The notes under the pieces are model-generated. The model made no database searches, was not told where the DNA came from, and saw only the letters and a list, made by a program, of their open reading frames with translations. This document shows, in pieces, positions 23,225-31,668 of a stretch of DNA of 35,526 bases (position 1 is the stretch's first letter; each line of letters begins with the position of its first letter). This DNA is from Candidatus Latescibacterota bacterium. GTDB lineage: Bacteria > Latescibacterota > UBA2968. The translations under genes were made by a program, and so were the position numbers. The stretch is taken from assembly GCA_022823725.1 (NCBI GenBank), contig JAJEHL010000003.1, forward strand, positions 1-35,526, read 5' to 3'.

Positions 23225-24228
23225 AGGGCACCTCCTGTTTTTTCGTAAAGTGTACGGGCTAATGATTCGATTTCTGTGCGTTCAACCAATGTCTCTACGA
23301 GATGTTGCGGCAAACTCGATGTCCCATTATACAAACCGCTCAATGTGCCGGCAATGGCTGCAAATGTATCTACATCTCCACCCGTGAGCAGCGCGCGTTC
23401 AACCGTGGGGATAAATTCTCCTTCTGCGCGCAAAAAAGCCTCCAGAGCCACGACAATCGTGGCTTGAGCTTCGCTTGGGATGGCATTTTCTCGCGCAGCT
23501 TCGGGCATTTGTACCATGGCTGTCCATGCATCTTCCTCGTTCATTGTCAGCAATGTGCGTACCTGCGCGATCAGTTCGCCTGTGGATTCGCAAATCGGTC
23601 TGGCCGACCACTCAGCTACGTCCAATACCTCATTCCCATCTAAGGGGCGATGTGTCATCAGATGTCCCACCACATGGGCCATCGCGACCGCAGGTGCAAC
23701 CGCGCGTGGGTCCTGGTGCGTCACATGGCTCGCTGCAATTGCATCATCCCGAATATTTTCACCGGTTGCCCAGTGCCACAAGCCCACTGGCGCGATTTTC
23801 ATGACTGCTCCGTTGGAGGGGTGGTCTTTCGATGCGGCTTCGGACCACGACAGACCCTGATCAAGGCGTTCCAGGGTTTCCCGAAAAGCCCTGCCATACA
23901 TTTGCAGGAGTCCCTCGCGCCACATCGCCAAAAATCGGTTGCTCAGGTCTTCGGGATCGATCTTTTCACACGCTATAATTGACTCAACGAGGACGAGGGT
24001 CTGCTGGGTATCGTCTGTATATTCTCCTGCTGGTCGGGTCAATACGCCTTCCTGATTGACTCGACCGCGATAGTGGTCTGTCAATCCTTCTACCGCTAAA
24101 ATTCGTTCCCGGGGCCATCCCTCACAAAAACAGCCCAGGGTATCGCCTATTGCGCCGCCCAATAGCGCACCTACAAACATATCCTCAACCTCAATGTCTT
24201 CCAGATCGTCTTCCCAATAATCAGCCAT
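23221..24228 (-). CDS. ADP-ribosylglycohydrolase family protein
   Basis: 335-aa DraG/ARH-fold hydrolase. The di-metal site residues are present: E-Y-T-D-D-T (T71, D72, D73) and the late GGDVDTFAAIAG (D285, D287, T288), with the N-terminal FVGALLGGAIGDTLG helix. The family removes ADP-ribose from proteins or hydrolyses related N- or O-glycosidic bonds, and many members are found in nucleoside or sugar operons. The 4-bp overlap with the aldolase gene and the 38-bp gap to the methyltransferase gene place it in the corrinoid operon. A role on a glycosylated substrate, rather than on modified proteins, is inference. Confidence 0.9.
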   Translation of the reverse strand: MADYWEDDLEDIEVEDMFVGALLGGAIGDTLGCFCEGWPRERILAVEGLTDHYRGRVNQEGVLTRPAGEYTDDTQQTLVLVESIIACEKIDPEDLSNRFLAMWREGLLQMYGRAFRETLERLDQGLSWSEAASKDHPSNGAVMKIAPVGLWHWATGENIRDDAIAASHVTHQDPRAVAPAVAMAHVVGHLMTHRPLDGNEVLDVAEWSARPICESTGELIAQVRTLLTMNEEDAWTAMVQMPEAARENAIPSEAQATIVVALEAFLRAEGEFIPTVERALLTGGDVDTFAAIAGTLSGLYNGTSSLPQHLVETLVERTEIESLARTLYEKTGGAL

Positions 24229-24266
24229 AATTCAAATCCTCAAATTTAACCGGTAAAAAAGAGCCT

Positions 24267-25265
24267 CTATCGCGTATCTACGATATTTCGGAATGCCCGA
24301 ATGTGCTTGGGCGTTGTTCCGCAACATCCGCCTATCAAGAATCCACCGGCGTCCAATAAGTCTTCGACGTGTTGCGCCATGTCTTCTGGTCCTTGCGAAT
24401 ACGACGCCTGTTTGGTGACTTTATCCAGGGTGGGTAAGCCCGCATTGGGATAGGCCATTAAACGCTTGTTTTCAATGCCGCGATTCGCAAGCGCTTTTTG
24501 CATCTGCATTGTGCCCTCAATGGCATAGGGCATGCCCGTGTGATCTGTATTGCGCGTTTCTGCGCCGCAGTTCAGGCCCAGGAGTTGCACGTCGTCGAGT
24601 AGATTATCGCCGTTTGAAAATTCGCCACTTGCCAAAATGTCCAGTACATCGCCAGGCGAAAAGCCCCAATCCGTGCGATAAATCAATTCGCCTGTTTTGC
24701 GATCTTTTGTGAATTTATACGTCATATTCACGGCGATGGGCAAGCCCGTTTGTCGTGCAATATCAACGGCGATTGCCGCTTCTTTGGCGGAAAATTGCGT
24801 TTCTATGACAAAAAAATCGACGCCGCCTTTGACCAGGGCAGAGATCACGCGCTCGTGGGCTGATCGCACATCTGCATTGGGAATGCCAAAAACCGTATCG
24901 CCAGCATCGGCTTCGATAGCACCGGGGGAGGGACCGATGGAACCGCCCACATAAACATCTTTCTCGCTTTCTTCAACGGCTTGTCGCGCGTGTTGAACAG
25001 CTAATTCTGTTAAGTGCTCGGCATCATCCTCATCGGCATCGGCCATTTCGAGATGGAGAGGGGATACCACAAATGTGTTTGTGCCAATGGCGTTTGCACC
25101 GGCATCGATATACGCGCGATGTACTGCTACAACCTCGTTGGGATGCGATAGATTGGCGATGGAACTGTTTGCCAGATTCACCCCATGTTCAAATAATTGA
25201 GACCCAAACCCACCGTCATACACCATAGGTTGGTCATCTGCGAGGCGTTCTGTAAAAGACTTCAT
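24267..25265 (-). CDS. Homocysteine S-methyltransferase domain protein
   Basis: 332-aa TIM-barrel protein of the S-methyl_trans family (BHMT/MmuM/N-terminal MetH). The zinc-binding cysteines are all present: C233 in LLGLNCG and C314-C315 in GGCCGTTPKHI. The N-terminal VYDGGFGSQLFEHG and the GTNTF motif are also typical. In MetH this domain takes a methyl group from cobalamin to homocysteine. Here it stands alone, coupled by an ATGA overlap to the corrinoid activase and next to a corrinoid protein. Methyl-corrinoid-to-homocysteine transfer is therefore the likely reaction. Other thiol acceptors cannot be excluded. Confidence 0.88.
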   Translation of the reverse strand: MKSFTERLADDQPMVYDGGFGSQLFEHGVNLANSSIANLSHPNEVVAVHRAYIDAGANAIGTNTFVVSPLHLEMADADEDDAEHLTELAVQHARQAVEESEKDVYVGGSIGPSPGAIEADAGDTVFGIPNADVRSAHERVISALVKGGVDFFVIETQFSAKEAAIAVDIARQTGLPIAVNMTYKFTKDRKTGELIYRTDWGFSPGDVLDILASGEFSNGDNLLDDVQLLGLNCGAETRNTDHTGMPYAIEGTMQMQKALANRGIENKRLMAYPNAGLPTLDKVTKQASYSQGPEDMAQHVEDLLDAGGFLIGGCCGTTPKHIRAFRNIVDTR

Positions 25266-27190
25266 ATCGTCATCCTCTTAAACTGACACCCTTCGACAAA
25301 TACGTCAAAAAAGTCTGGCTTTGTCTCCAGTTCTACATGCTCGATCCGTTTCACCAGGCGTTCTAACCCGTCGCGTCGTTTCCGCGAGAGTAATACTTCT
25401 CTCGCGCCCAATATCGCGGCATTTCCCACCTTTTCAATACGCTCTTGCGGCACGGGTGCGAGAAAACCGATGTCAATCGCATTTTGCACATTTACGTAAT
25501 TGGCAAATCCGCCGGATAGATAAAGCCGCTGGATCTGATCGGGAGTAATGCCAAATTCGCGCATGACGAGTAACTGTCCACAATAATTTGCGGCTTTGGC
25601 CTGAGCCAGATTGCTCGCGTCTTCGCGCGACAACGCAATGCCGTGTTCGGGCACCACCATCATTTCATATTGCTTGCGGTCGGCAAATACGCCTTTTTCC
25701 GTCATCATATCATGTCGCCGGAGCGCGGCCAACAAATCGATTAGCCCAGAGCCACACAACCCCTGAGGCGCGCCACCGCCAATTACGCGATAATTGAACT
25801 GACCATTTTCCCACACCATTGATTCAATCGCACCATCTTGCCCGGGCATACCGCAGGCGATGCCGCCGCCTTCAAATGCCGGTCCCGCCGGACATGATGC
25901 CGCCACCAACCGGTCTCGGTTACCCACGACGACCTCGGTATTGGTGCCCACATCGACGAGCATGAATACTTCGTCCTGATCACCCATTTCTACGGCCAGC
26001 ATATCCGCTGCAACATCGCCGCCTACATGGCTTGCTATAAGGGGCATGCCATATATCCGCGCTTTGGGATTTGCGCGAATGCCCAACCGCCTGCTGCTTT
26101 CGTAAAGGGCGGTTGTTTTTCGCTCTCCGGCCAGATATTCGTGTTCTATTTGAGATTTATAGGGTTTTTGTCCAATGCTCTGCACGTCGAGCCTGAAAAA
26201 CATATCTCTCATGGTGGCATTGCCCGCGACGACAATTTCGTAAATTTCTTGTCGCTCAAAATCCAATTTTTCACATAGTACGAGAATTTCGTGGTTGATC
26301 GCATTTACCAGTGCCTTCCACAGCTCATTTGGATATTCGCCATCATAGGAAATGCGATACATGATATCGCTGCCGCCAAAGCGCTGGGGATTTTCATAAG
26401 ATGCAATCGCAGTACTCTCGCCAGATTCGAGATCTACGAGATCCATCACAATTGTGGTGGTGCCCACATCAATTGCCAGTCCATAGATGTGACCCCGAAA
26501 CCGGTCGATGTCTTCACCGTCGTAGAATACCCGGTCCCCTTTGCGCGTTACCACGGGATTGAGATCAATTTCTTTTTTCTGGCTCAAGGTCAAAATTTGA
26601 GGCGCGCGGCGCAGGGGCGCAAATTCAACTTCATCATCCAGATCTACGACTTCGGCCTGACAGGCCAATCGGTAATTGTTTTTTAAGAAGGCTTCAGCCT
26701 CTGTTTTAGGGCACAGGGCTTTTTCTCCTTTTGTGATCTCTACCACGCATTCATGGCATATCCCCGACCGAAAACACGATGTTGGAACCCGAACAGATAG
26801 GTCGTCGGCATAATCAAATATCGTCTTCCGCGCTTCGAGTTGTTGCACCTGACCCATGTGTGTAATTGTGCCCGTTCCCTGTTTTTTACGACGCCCTTTT
26901 TGTTTTTTGAGCGTGGTCTTCATCTCACGATAGGCATCTGGCTCTGTTTCCCAGGCCGTGCGATAGTCGAGGTTATCGTTGCTGGCACATTGAAAAAGCG
27001 CCCGGTCGGGCGCTGGTTTACGCTGAAATTTACATCCAAATTTGGCGGTACATTCGTTGTCCTTATTTTTGTAAGGACAACGCATCTGCGCCTGTTCGTC
27101 AGCATGTTGGACAATATCTGCAAAAATTTCAGACATGCGATCCAGCCGCTTTTGATAGGCTTCTCGATCTATTTTTTCTTGCTTACTCAT
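25262..27190 (-). CDS. RACo-like reductive activase of corrinoid proteins (ferredoxin + ASKHA ATPase, DUF4445)
   Basis: 642-aa ATP-driven activator that would return inactive cob(II)amide to the Co(I) state. A [2Fe-2S] ferredoxin domain spans about 108-195, with ligands C139, C145, C148 and C177 (TSCFRSGICHECV, then RLACQAE). The C-terminal ASKHA half begins with the phosphate loop DVGTTT (241-246) and has VDVGTNTEVV and CGSGLIDLLAAL. The first 70 residues are unusual, with four extra cysteines (C38, C47, C53, C68), possibly a second metal site. The start overlaps the corrinoid-protein stop by 8 bp and the end overlaps the homocysteine methyltransferase start by 4 bp. Confidence 0.92.
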   Translation of the reverse strand: MSKQEKIDREAYQKRLDRMSEIFADIVQHADEQAQMRCPYKNKDNECTAKFGCKFQRKPAPDRALFQCASNDNLDYRTAWETEPDAYREMKTTLKKQKGRRKKQGTGTITHMGQVQQLEARKTIFDYADDLSVRVPTSCFRSGICHECVVEITKGEKALCPKTEAEAFLKNNYRLACQAEVVDLDDEVEFAPLRRAPQILTLSQKKEIDLNPVVTRKGDRVFYDGEDIDRFRGHIYGLAIDVGTTTIVMDLVDLESGESTAIASYENPQRFGGSDIMYRISYDGEYPNELWKALVNAINHEILVLCEKLDFERQEIYEIVVAGNATMRDMFFRLDVQSIGQKPYKSQIEHEYLAGERKTTALYESSRRLGIRANPKARIYGMPLIASHVGGDVAADMLAVEMGDQDEVFMLVDVGTNTEVVVGNRDRLVAASCPAGPAFEGGGIACGMPGQDGAIESMVWENGQFNYRVIGGGAPQGLCGSGLIDLLAALRRHDMMTEKGVFADRKQYEMMVVPEHGIALSREDASNLAQAKAANYCGQLLVMREFGITPDQIQRLYLSGGFANYVNVQNAIDIGFLAPVPQERIEKVGNAAILGAREVLLSRKRRDGLERLVKRIEHVELETKPDFFDVFVEGCQFKRMTI

Positions 27191-27944
27191 TCTCCTCCTC
27201 CCACTCCTTCAACAGTTGCACAGCCAGTTCCACGCAGTCCAGGGCGTTTTCACCGTATCCATCTGCCCCCATGTCGTCGGCAAATTCCTGTGTCACAGGA
27301 GCGCCGCCCACCATGATTTTTACATCATCTCGCAAATCTTCGTCGATAAATGCCTCAATTGTCTTACCCATATTCGGCATTGTCGTGGTCAAAAGTGCGG
27401 ACATACCCAGCAAATTGGCTTCGTGTTCTTCGACGGCATCCATAAATTCGTCTTCGGATGTATCCACGCCGAGGTCGTGGACGACAAACCCGGCGCCGCG
27501 CAACATCATGATACACAAATTTTTGCCAATATCGTGCAAATCGCCCTTCACCGTGCCCATAATGACTGTGCCTACCGGCTCGACACCCGAGGCTGACAAA
27601 ATGGGTTCAATATGCGCCATTCCCGCTTTCATTGCCCGGGCGCAGGCGAGGACTTCGGGTACAAAAATAAAATTTTCTCTAAATTTAATCCCCACAATGC
27701 CCATGCCAGCGATCAATCCATCGTCCATAATTTCCAGCGCGCCCACGCCTGCATTCAGGGCTTCGCGCGTCAATTGATCGACATTGTGATGCGCGCCATC
27801 GATCAATGAGGCGGCAATTTCCTGCATCTCGGGACTCGCATTTGAGAACAGATCGATATTGCGTTGGATCTCATTGGGGCGTTCTAAAAATTCCTCTATT
27901 TCCTCTTTGATAAATTCATTTTGAATATCGGATAATTCAGCCAT
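27183..27944 (-). CDS. Corrinoid (B12-binding) methyl-carrier protein
   Basis: 253-aa two-domain carrier like MtaC, MtbC, MttC and the MetH B12 module. The helical cap domain (about 40-120) ends with EVLACARAMKAGM. The Rossmann-like domain carries the base-off/His-on motif D135-x-H137-x-x-G140 (GDLHDIGKNL), then GLGVDT-like and GMSALLTTTM segments. It shuttles a methyl group on cobalt between methyltransferases. ATG 27944 overlaps the upstream methyltransferase stop by 8 bp; a longer start at 27965 is possible. An N-terminal acidic extension (EFIKEEIEEFLERP) precedes the cap. Confidence 0.93.
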   Translation of the reverse strand: MAELSDIQNEFIKEEIEEFLERPNEIQRNIDLFSNASPEMQEIAASLIDGAHHNVDQLTREALNAGVGALEIMDDGLIAGMGIVGIKFRENFIFVPEVLACARAMKAGMAHIEPILSASGVEPVGTVIMGTVKGDLHDIGKNLCIMMLRGAGFVVHDLGVDTSEDEFMDAVEEHEANLLGMSALLTTTMPNMGKTIEAFIDEDLRDDVKIMVGGAPVTQEFADDMGADGYGENALDCVELAVQLLKEWEEENE

Positions 27945-28989
27945 GAACTCTTTTTTCCTCCGCATGCCAATCCGCGATCGCTTTGGGGATTTCTTTCAGA
28001 TTTTCGATGGATGTCTGCAATGGAATCGCGCATTCAGGCCCGATCAGATTCACACCGGCGTCCAGGTTTTTGTACACTTCTTCTTTTACGGTTTCCGGCT
28101 CTTTTGAAAATAGCGTTTCCGGGTTGTTGATGTTGCCGACCAGCGCGATCCGTTCCTTCATAATATCGATTGACTCATTCGGGTCGTTTTTGGAGTCGTA
28201 GTGGAATGCCGCCATGCCCGTTTGCGCGATGTATTCCATCCGATCAACGGTGCGCCCACATATATGTAAAATCAATGGAATGGGTATGCGGTCGGCAAAT
28301 TCAATGTGTAATTCGCGCAAATACCGGTCGTAATAATCGCCGCTGACCAGATCACCCGTTGCGTGATCGGGCAGGGTCAAGGCGTCGGCGCCTGCCTCAA
28401 TTTGCGCCACGCCAAATTCGACGGTTACTTCTTTTAATTTGTCCAGTATTTGCCGCGTGTGATCCGGGTCGTCCAGTGATAGGAGCAAAAAATCCTCTAC
28501 GCCAAAACAGTGATAGGCCAGGGACCAGGGTCCCATTGTTTTGCCGATAATCGCCACTTCGTCGCCGTATTCTTTTCGCAATATGCCAATCGCGTCCAGT
28601 ACGCATTTTGTATCGGGGTGGGTCAATAAGTTAGACGGGATTTCAATATCATCTACCTTGTGCCAGATCGGTTCTTTCATTTTCACTGTGGGCCAGTTGT
28701 CTTTTTGCTCCCACTGGATTTTGCATCCGAGGGCGGATGATTCTTGAATAATTGTAAATACGGGCATGATCGTGTCAAAACCCAGTTCGGTATAACCCGT
28801 TGCCGCCAGGCGCGCCATGAGTTCTGGCTCGCGATTCGCCTGAGGAAATGGCGCATCAACGAGATCCATCAATTCTACGGTTGCAACCGAAGTCGGGTTA
28901 CAGGTCGGTGTGCGATCTACAGGTGCCCGATTGAGTGCGGCCAATACGCGGTCGCGCGGTTTCATGGGTTTTTTTGTCTGGTCGTGCAT
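27937..28989 (-). CDS. MtaA/CmuA-like corrinoid methyltransferase (uroporphyrinogen decarboxylase fold)
   Basis: 350-aa member of the URO-D superfamily, methyltransferase branch. The three zinc ligands of MtaA/MtbA-type enzymes are kept: H242 and C244 (ILHICGRT) and C320 (GPECAIP); true decarboxylases lack them. It begins MKPRDRVLAALNRAPVDRTP, the usual lead-in. In methanogens these enzymes move methyl from a corrinoid protein to coenzyme M. In CmuA the same fold takes a methyl from chloromethane to an attached corrinoid domain. The order methyltransferase then corrinoid protein matches CmuA's domain order. Either donor-side or acceptor-side activity is possible. ATG 28989 has GGAG 6 bases upstream. 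Confidence 0.88.
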   Translation of the reverse strand: MHDQTKKPMKPRDRVLAALNRAPVDRTPTCNPTSVATVELMDLVDAPFPQANREPELMARLAATGYTELGFDTIMPVFTIIQESSALGCKIQWEQKDNWPTVKMKEPIWHKVDDIEIPSNLLTHPDTKCVLDAIGILRKEYGDEVAIIGKTMGPWSLAYHCFGVEDFLLLSLDDPDHTRQILDKLKEVTVEFGVAQIEAGADALTLPDHATGDLVSGDYYDRYLRELHIEFADRIPIPLILHICGRTVDRMEYIAQTGMAAFHYDSKNDPNESIDIMKERIALVGNINNPETLFSKEPETVKEEVYKNLDAGVNLIGPECAIPLQTSIENLKEIPKAIADWHAEEKRVHG

Positions 28990-29004
28990 ACGTGACTCCA
29001 TTCC

Positions 29005-29634
29005 CTAATTTTGCGCGCTTGGGGCAGCGAGTACGCCCCGGCTGGCAGCCTGTTCCAATTCTCGCAGGACAGAGCGGACATTGGGGGCGCGTACGAGAAG
29101 GACGCCTATGAGAGGATCGTGTGTCATACCGCAATCAAAGCGTACCTGGTCTTCTCCCACTTGTTCCAATTCGCCCAGCTTTGCAAGTCCTCCAGCCACC
29201 AATCGAATGCGCCGGTCTGCGCCTTTTTCATCGCTGTCAGCCGTGATTTTGTACACGCCATCAGATTGGGCCGTTGCGGTAATATGCAGTCCCGATTTTT
29301 TGTCCAGGATGGTCAATGGTCGCCTGGATACATCGTCATTCATGCCGAGTTTACACGCTTCCAAAAATAGCCGTTTCACAGATAGCAGATGTGTGGTTCC
29401 ACACGGAAAACGCAGCAATCCCTCGCCTGTGTTTTCCATCCCTCCCAGGACGCGCATCGCGTGGTTTACGGAGTCTATACGCGCTTGCGCTCCGTCTATC
29501 TGGCTGTATGTGTGAACGCGAAAAGTCGTGCCCTGTGCGTTTTCCTGGCGATATAGCCCAATTGTGATGTCGTGAAAATGGGGATCCATAGGCACCAATT
29601 CTATTCGCCGACCTATATCTAATGTTTGTCCCAT
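29005..29634 (-). CDS. Uncharacterised protein with duplicated RFxCGxTH motif, 209 aa
   Basis: Not recognised. It appears to be an internal duplication. GLLRFPCGTTHLLSVKRLFL (C78, H82) and DQVRFDCGMTHDPLIGVLLV (C168, H172) are spaced exactly 90 residues apart, each preceded by a GG and a helical segment (HAMRVLGGMENTGE; LVAGGLAKLGELEQVGE). Two Cys-His pairs in the same protein suggest a metal or cofactor site. There is no signal peptide. AAGGA lies 5 bases before the ATG. Its position 15 bp ahead of the corrinoid methyltransferase gene in a tight operon implies a part in the same pathway. Confidence 0.75.
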   Translation of the reverse strand: MGQTLDIGRRIELVPMDPHFHDITIGLYRQENAQGTTFRVHTYSQIDGAQARIDSVNHAMRVLGGMENTGEGLLRFPCGTTHLLSVKRLFLEACKLGMNDDVSRRPLTILDKKSGLHITATAQSDGVYKITADSDEKGADRRIRLVAGGLAKLGELEQVGEDQVRFDCGMTHDPLIGVLLVRAPNVRSVLRELEQAASRGVLAAPSAQN

Positions 29635-29648
29635 GAGAATCCTTCCTC

Positions 29649-30512
29649 TTACCTTTCAAGCACATATCGACGCACGGCTTTGGCAAATCCATCGTTTTCA
29701 ATGTGGTCGGTTTGTAAAATATTTTCTCCGGCCACTGCGCGATGGGTTGCTGCATCTGCATTGTGCATCAATATACCGGTTCCGGCTGCGCGCAACATGG
29801 GGAGATCATTATTGCCGTCGCCCACCGCCATCACTTCATTGAGGCCACTGCCAATATGGTTGGCTATCGCTGTGAGTGCCGCGCCTTTGTTCACATTTGG
29901 ATGCATGATTTCGATGCGTCCCGCCACGGCCCAGGCCATGTAGATTTGATCGCCAAATATATTTTTTAATTCGTCAACTGTTTCATCGGCATGCCCGGGT
30001 TTGGGCAAGAGCATTATTTTGGGGGGCGAGGCCAGTTCTTTTGCGCGTATTCGCTGGGCGAGGTCGGCATCAACTTCATAGACCATATTGGTCATTGTGG
30101 CAACCGCGCGGCTCATTTTTGTCATGCGGTCGGTGATATAAACTTCGCAGGGCCCCTCGCTATTCATGTCACAGCGGCAATATACAAAATTCATGAGCCG
30201 GTCATCGGCATATTGGATCAGCGATGAGAATATGTCATTGGGCAGTCGCTGCTCGTGCATGAGTTGGCGTGTGCCATTCGTTTTGGGTGCAAAAACCATT
30301 GCGCCATTATAGCATCCGGCGTAGAGCGCGTCGGCCACGTTGGGATTGTTCACAAACGGAATTTGATTGCGTTCGAAATTGCGCCCACTCATAGACGCTA
30401 CAGCTATGCCGCGATCCAATAATTCGCAAATCGCTGCCATCGAAGCATCCGATGGGATGTTGTCGTGATTTAAGATCGTTCCATCCAGGTCAAATGCCAC
30501 AAGTCTGATCAC
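29649..30512 (-). CDS. Cof-type HAD-superfamily hydrolase (HAD-IIB)
   Basis: 287-aa phosphatase. The catalytic DxD is in VAFDLDGTIL (D8, D10), followed by the motif II region MSGRNFE and the C-terminal motif IV VMAVGDGNNDLPML. The MHPNVNKGAALTAIANHIG segment gives the HAD-IIB lysine. Such enzymes dephosphorylate sugar phosphates or small cofactors; specificity lies in the C2 cap and cannot be predicted. The GTG start follows GAGGAGGT. It is 10 bp after the Gfo/Idh gene and 14 bp before the CGxTH protein. Confidence 0.9.
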   Translation of the reverse strand: MIRLVAFDLDGTILNHDNIPSDASMAAICELLDRGIAVASMSGRNFERNQIPFVNNPNVADALYAGCYNGAMVFAPKTNGTRQLMHEQRLPNDIFSSLIQYADDRLMNFVYCRCDMNSEGPCEVYITDRMTKMSRAVATMTNMVYEVDADLAQRIRAKELASPPKIMLLPKPGHADETVDELKNIFGDQIYMAWAVAGRIEIMHPNVNKGAALTAIANHIGSGLNEVMAVGDGNNDLPMLRAAGTGILMHNADAATHRAVAGENILQTDHIENDGFAKAVRRYVLER

Positions 30513-30522
30513 TGCACCTCCT

Positions 30523-31560
30523 CTAATCGACCAGAGGCAACCGAACGGTTCCGCCTCGCTCTGCCGAGCGGTGAACCGCTTCGGTAAATTCCATATATTT
30601 CATGCCTTCGTAAAAGCTGGTATCGCCCTGAGGCCCGCCCTTGATGGCATTGATAAAATCGGCTTCGACAGTCCATTCAGCGGCTTCATCTTCGGGGATG
30701 GGAATTTGTTGCGGACGCCGATCACCCGTTTTTGCGCCGAGGATTTGCGTTCCCATGTCGTAGGTCAATGTGCCTTCACTGCCATAAGCTTCGACGAGGG
30801 ATTTTCCGCCAAATTGTGCGACGCCCGAAAACAGAAATGCCGCACGCGCGCCATTTTCCATTTTGCCTATGACATGCGCCATATCAGGTGTTTCAACCGG
30901 CCCGTTGCCAGACCCATCGGGTAGTGGTCGCTCTCTGGTAAAAATTTCAGTTTCAGCCGTTATGGTTGACATATAGCCAAATACGCGAGCGACGCGCTCG
31001 ACAGTGATGCCCATTCCCAGGATATTTAAGCCCGAATATCGTCTGACCTGTCGCCAGTGTAACGGTTCGTCAGTATCCCAATAGCGCCCGCCCAGATCGC
31101 GGACATATACGTGGAAAATATCGCCCAAATACCCTTCATCTATGAGCCGCCTCAAGAAACGCCCACCTTTCCACGGGGGGGCCGGACAAATTTGAGTCAC
31201 GAGATTGGATTCTCGACTTCTGGCATACATCAAACGGGCTTCGCGCAAGTTCATCGCCATGCGGGCCTGTACAAAGGTGTGTTTGCCCGCGTCTAAGGAT
31301 GCGAGGACAAATTCGCAGTGCTTGTACGGCCAGGTGCCGATCATTACCGCGTCGATATCGTCCCGATGCAACAATGTCTGTGGGTCTGTCAGGGCTTCGG
31401 CTGATAGGCCCTGCTCGGCTATTACCTTTTCTCCGCTTTCTATGCTGCGGTTGCATATTGCCACGACTTCGGCATCGTCAATTTTTGCCAATCCCGGAAA
31501 ATGCCGACTCCGAAAAATACCACCCGCACCAATAATACCAATGCGAATTTTATCTGCCAT
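30523..31560 (-). CDS. Gfo/Idh/MocA-family oxidoreductase
   Basis: 345-aa protein with an N-terminal Rossmann fold (IGIIGAGGIFRSRHFPGL) and the alpha/beta C-terminal domain of the family. Members oxidise or reduce sugars and cyclitols with NAD(P). The usual EKP motif with its catalytic Lys is replaced by Q98-A99-R100 (FVQARMAMN), and the later DxGxH segment reads GLNILGMGITVE. Classic dehydrogenase chemistry is therefore uncertain. It is the first gene of the nine-gene operon. The 108-bp gap upstream (31561-31668) contains TTGACA (minus strand, complement of 31630-31635) but no properly spaced -10 box. Confidence 0.88.
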   Translation of the reverse strand: MADKIRIGIIGAGGIFRSRHFPGLAKIDDAEVVAICNRSIESGEKVIAEQGLSAEALTDPQTLLHRDDIDAVMIGTWPYKHCEFVLASLDAGKHTFVQARMAMNLREARLMYARSRESNLVTQICPAPPWKGGRFLRRLIDEGYLGDIFHVYVRDLGGRYWDTDEPLHWRQVRRYSGLNILGMGITVERVARVFGYMSTITAETEIFTRERPLPDGSGNGPVETPDMAHVIGKMENGARAAFLFSGVAQFGGKSLVEAYGSEGTLTYDMGTQILGAKTGDRRPQQIPIPEDEAAEWTVEADFINAIKGGPQGDTSFYEGMKYMEFTEAVHRSAERGGTVRLPLVD

Positions 31561-31668
31561 TTTTTACCTCGCTGTGTTGTCGCTGTTTTAAGGGGTGCAG
31601 AAACTGCTGTGCGAATGTATCATAGTTTTTGTCAATTAGCAAATGAATCGGTCACGGCAGTGCTGCCT

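Noticed and set aside
31561-31668. Promoter of the corrinoid operon
   Set aside because: A TTGACA and a TATGAT occur on the minus strand but only 5 bp apart, so they cannot form one normal promoter; I did not annotate it.
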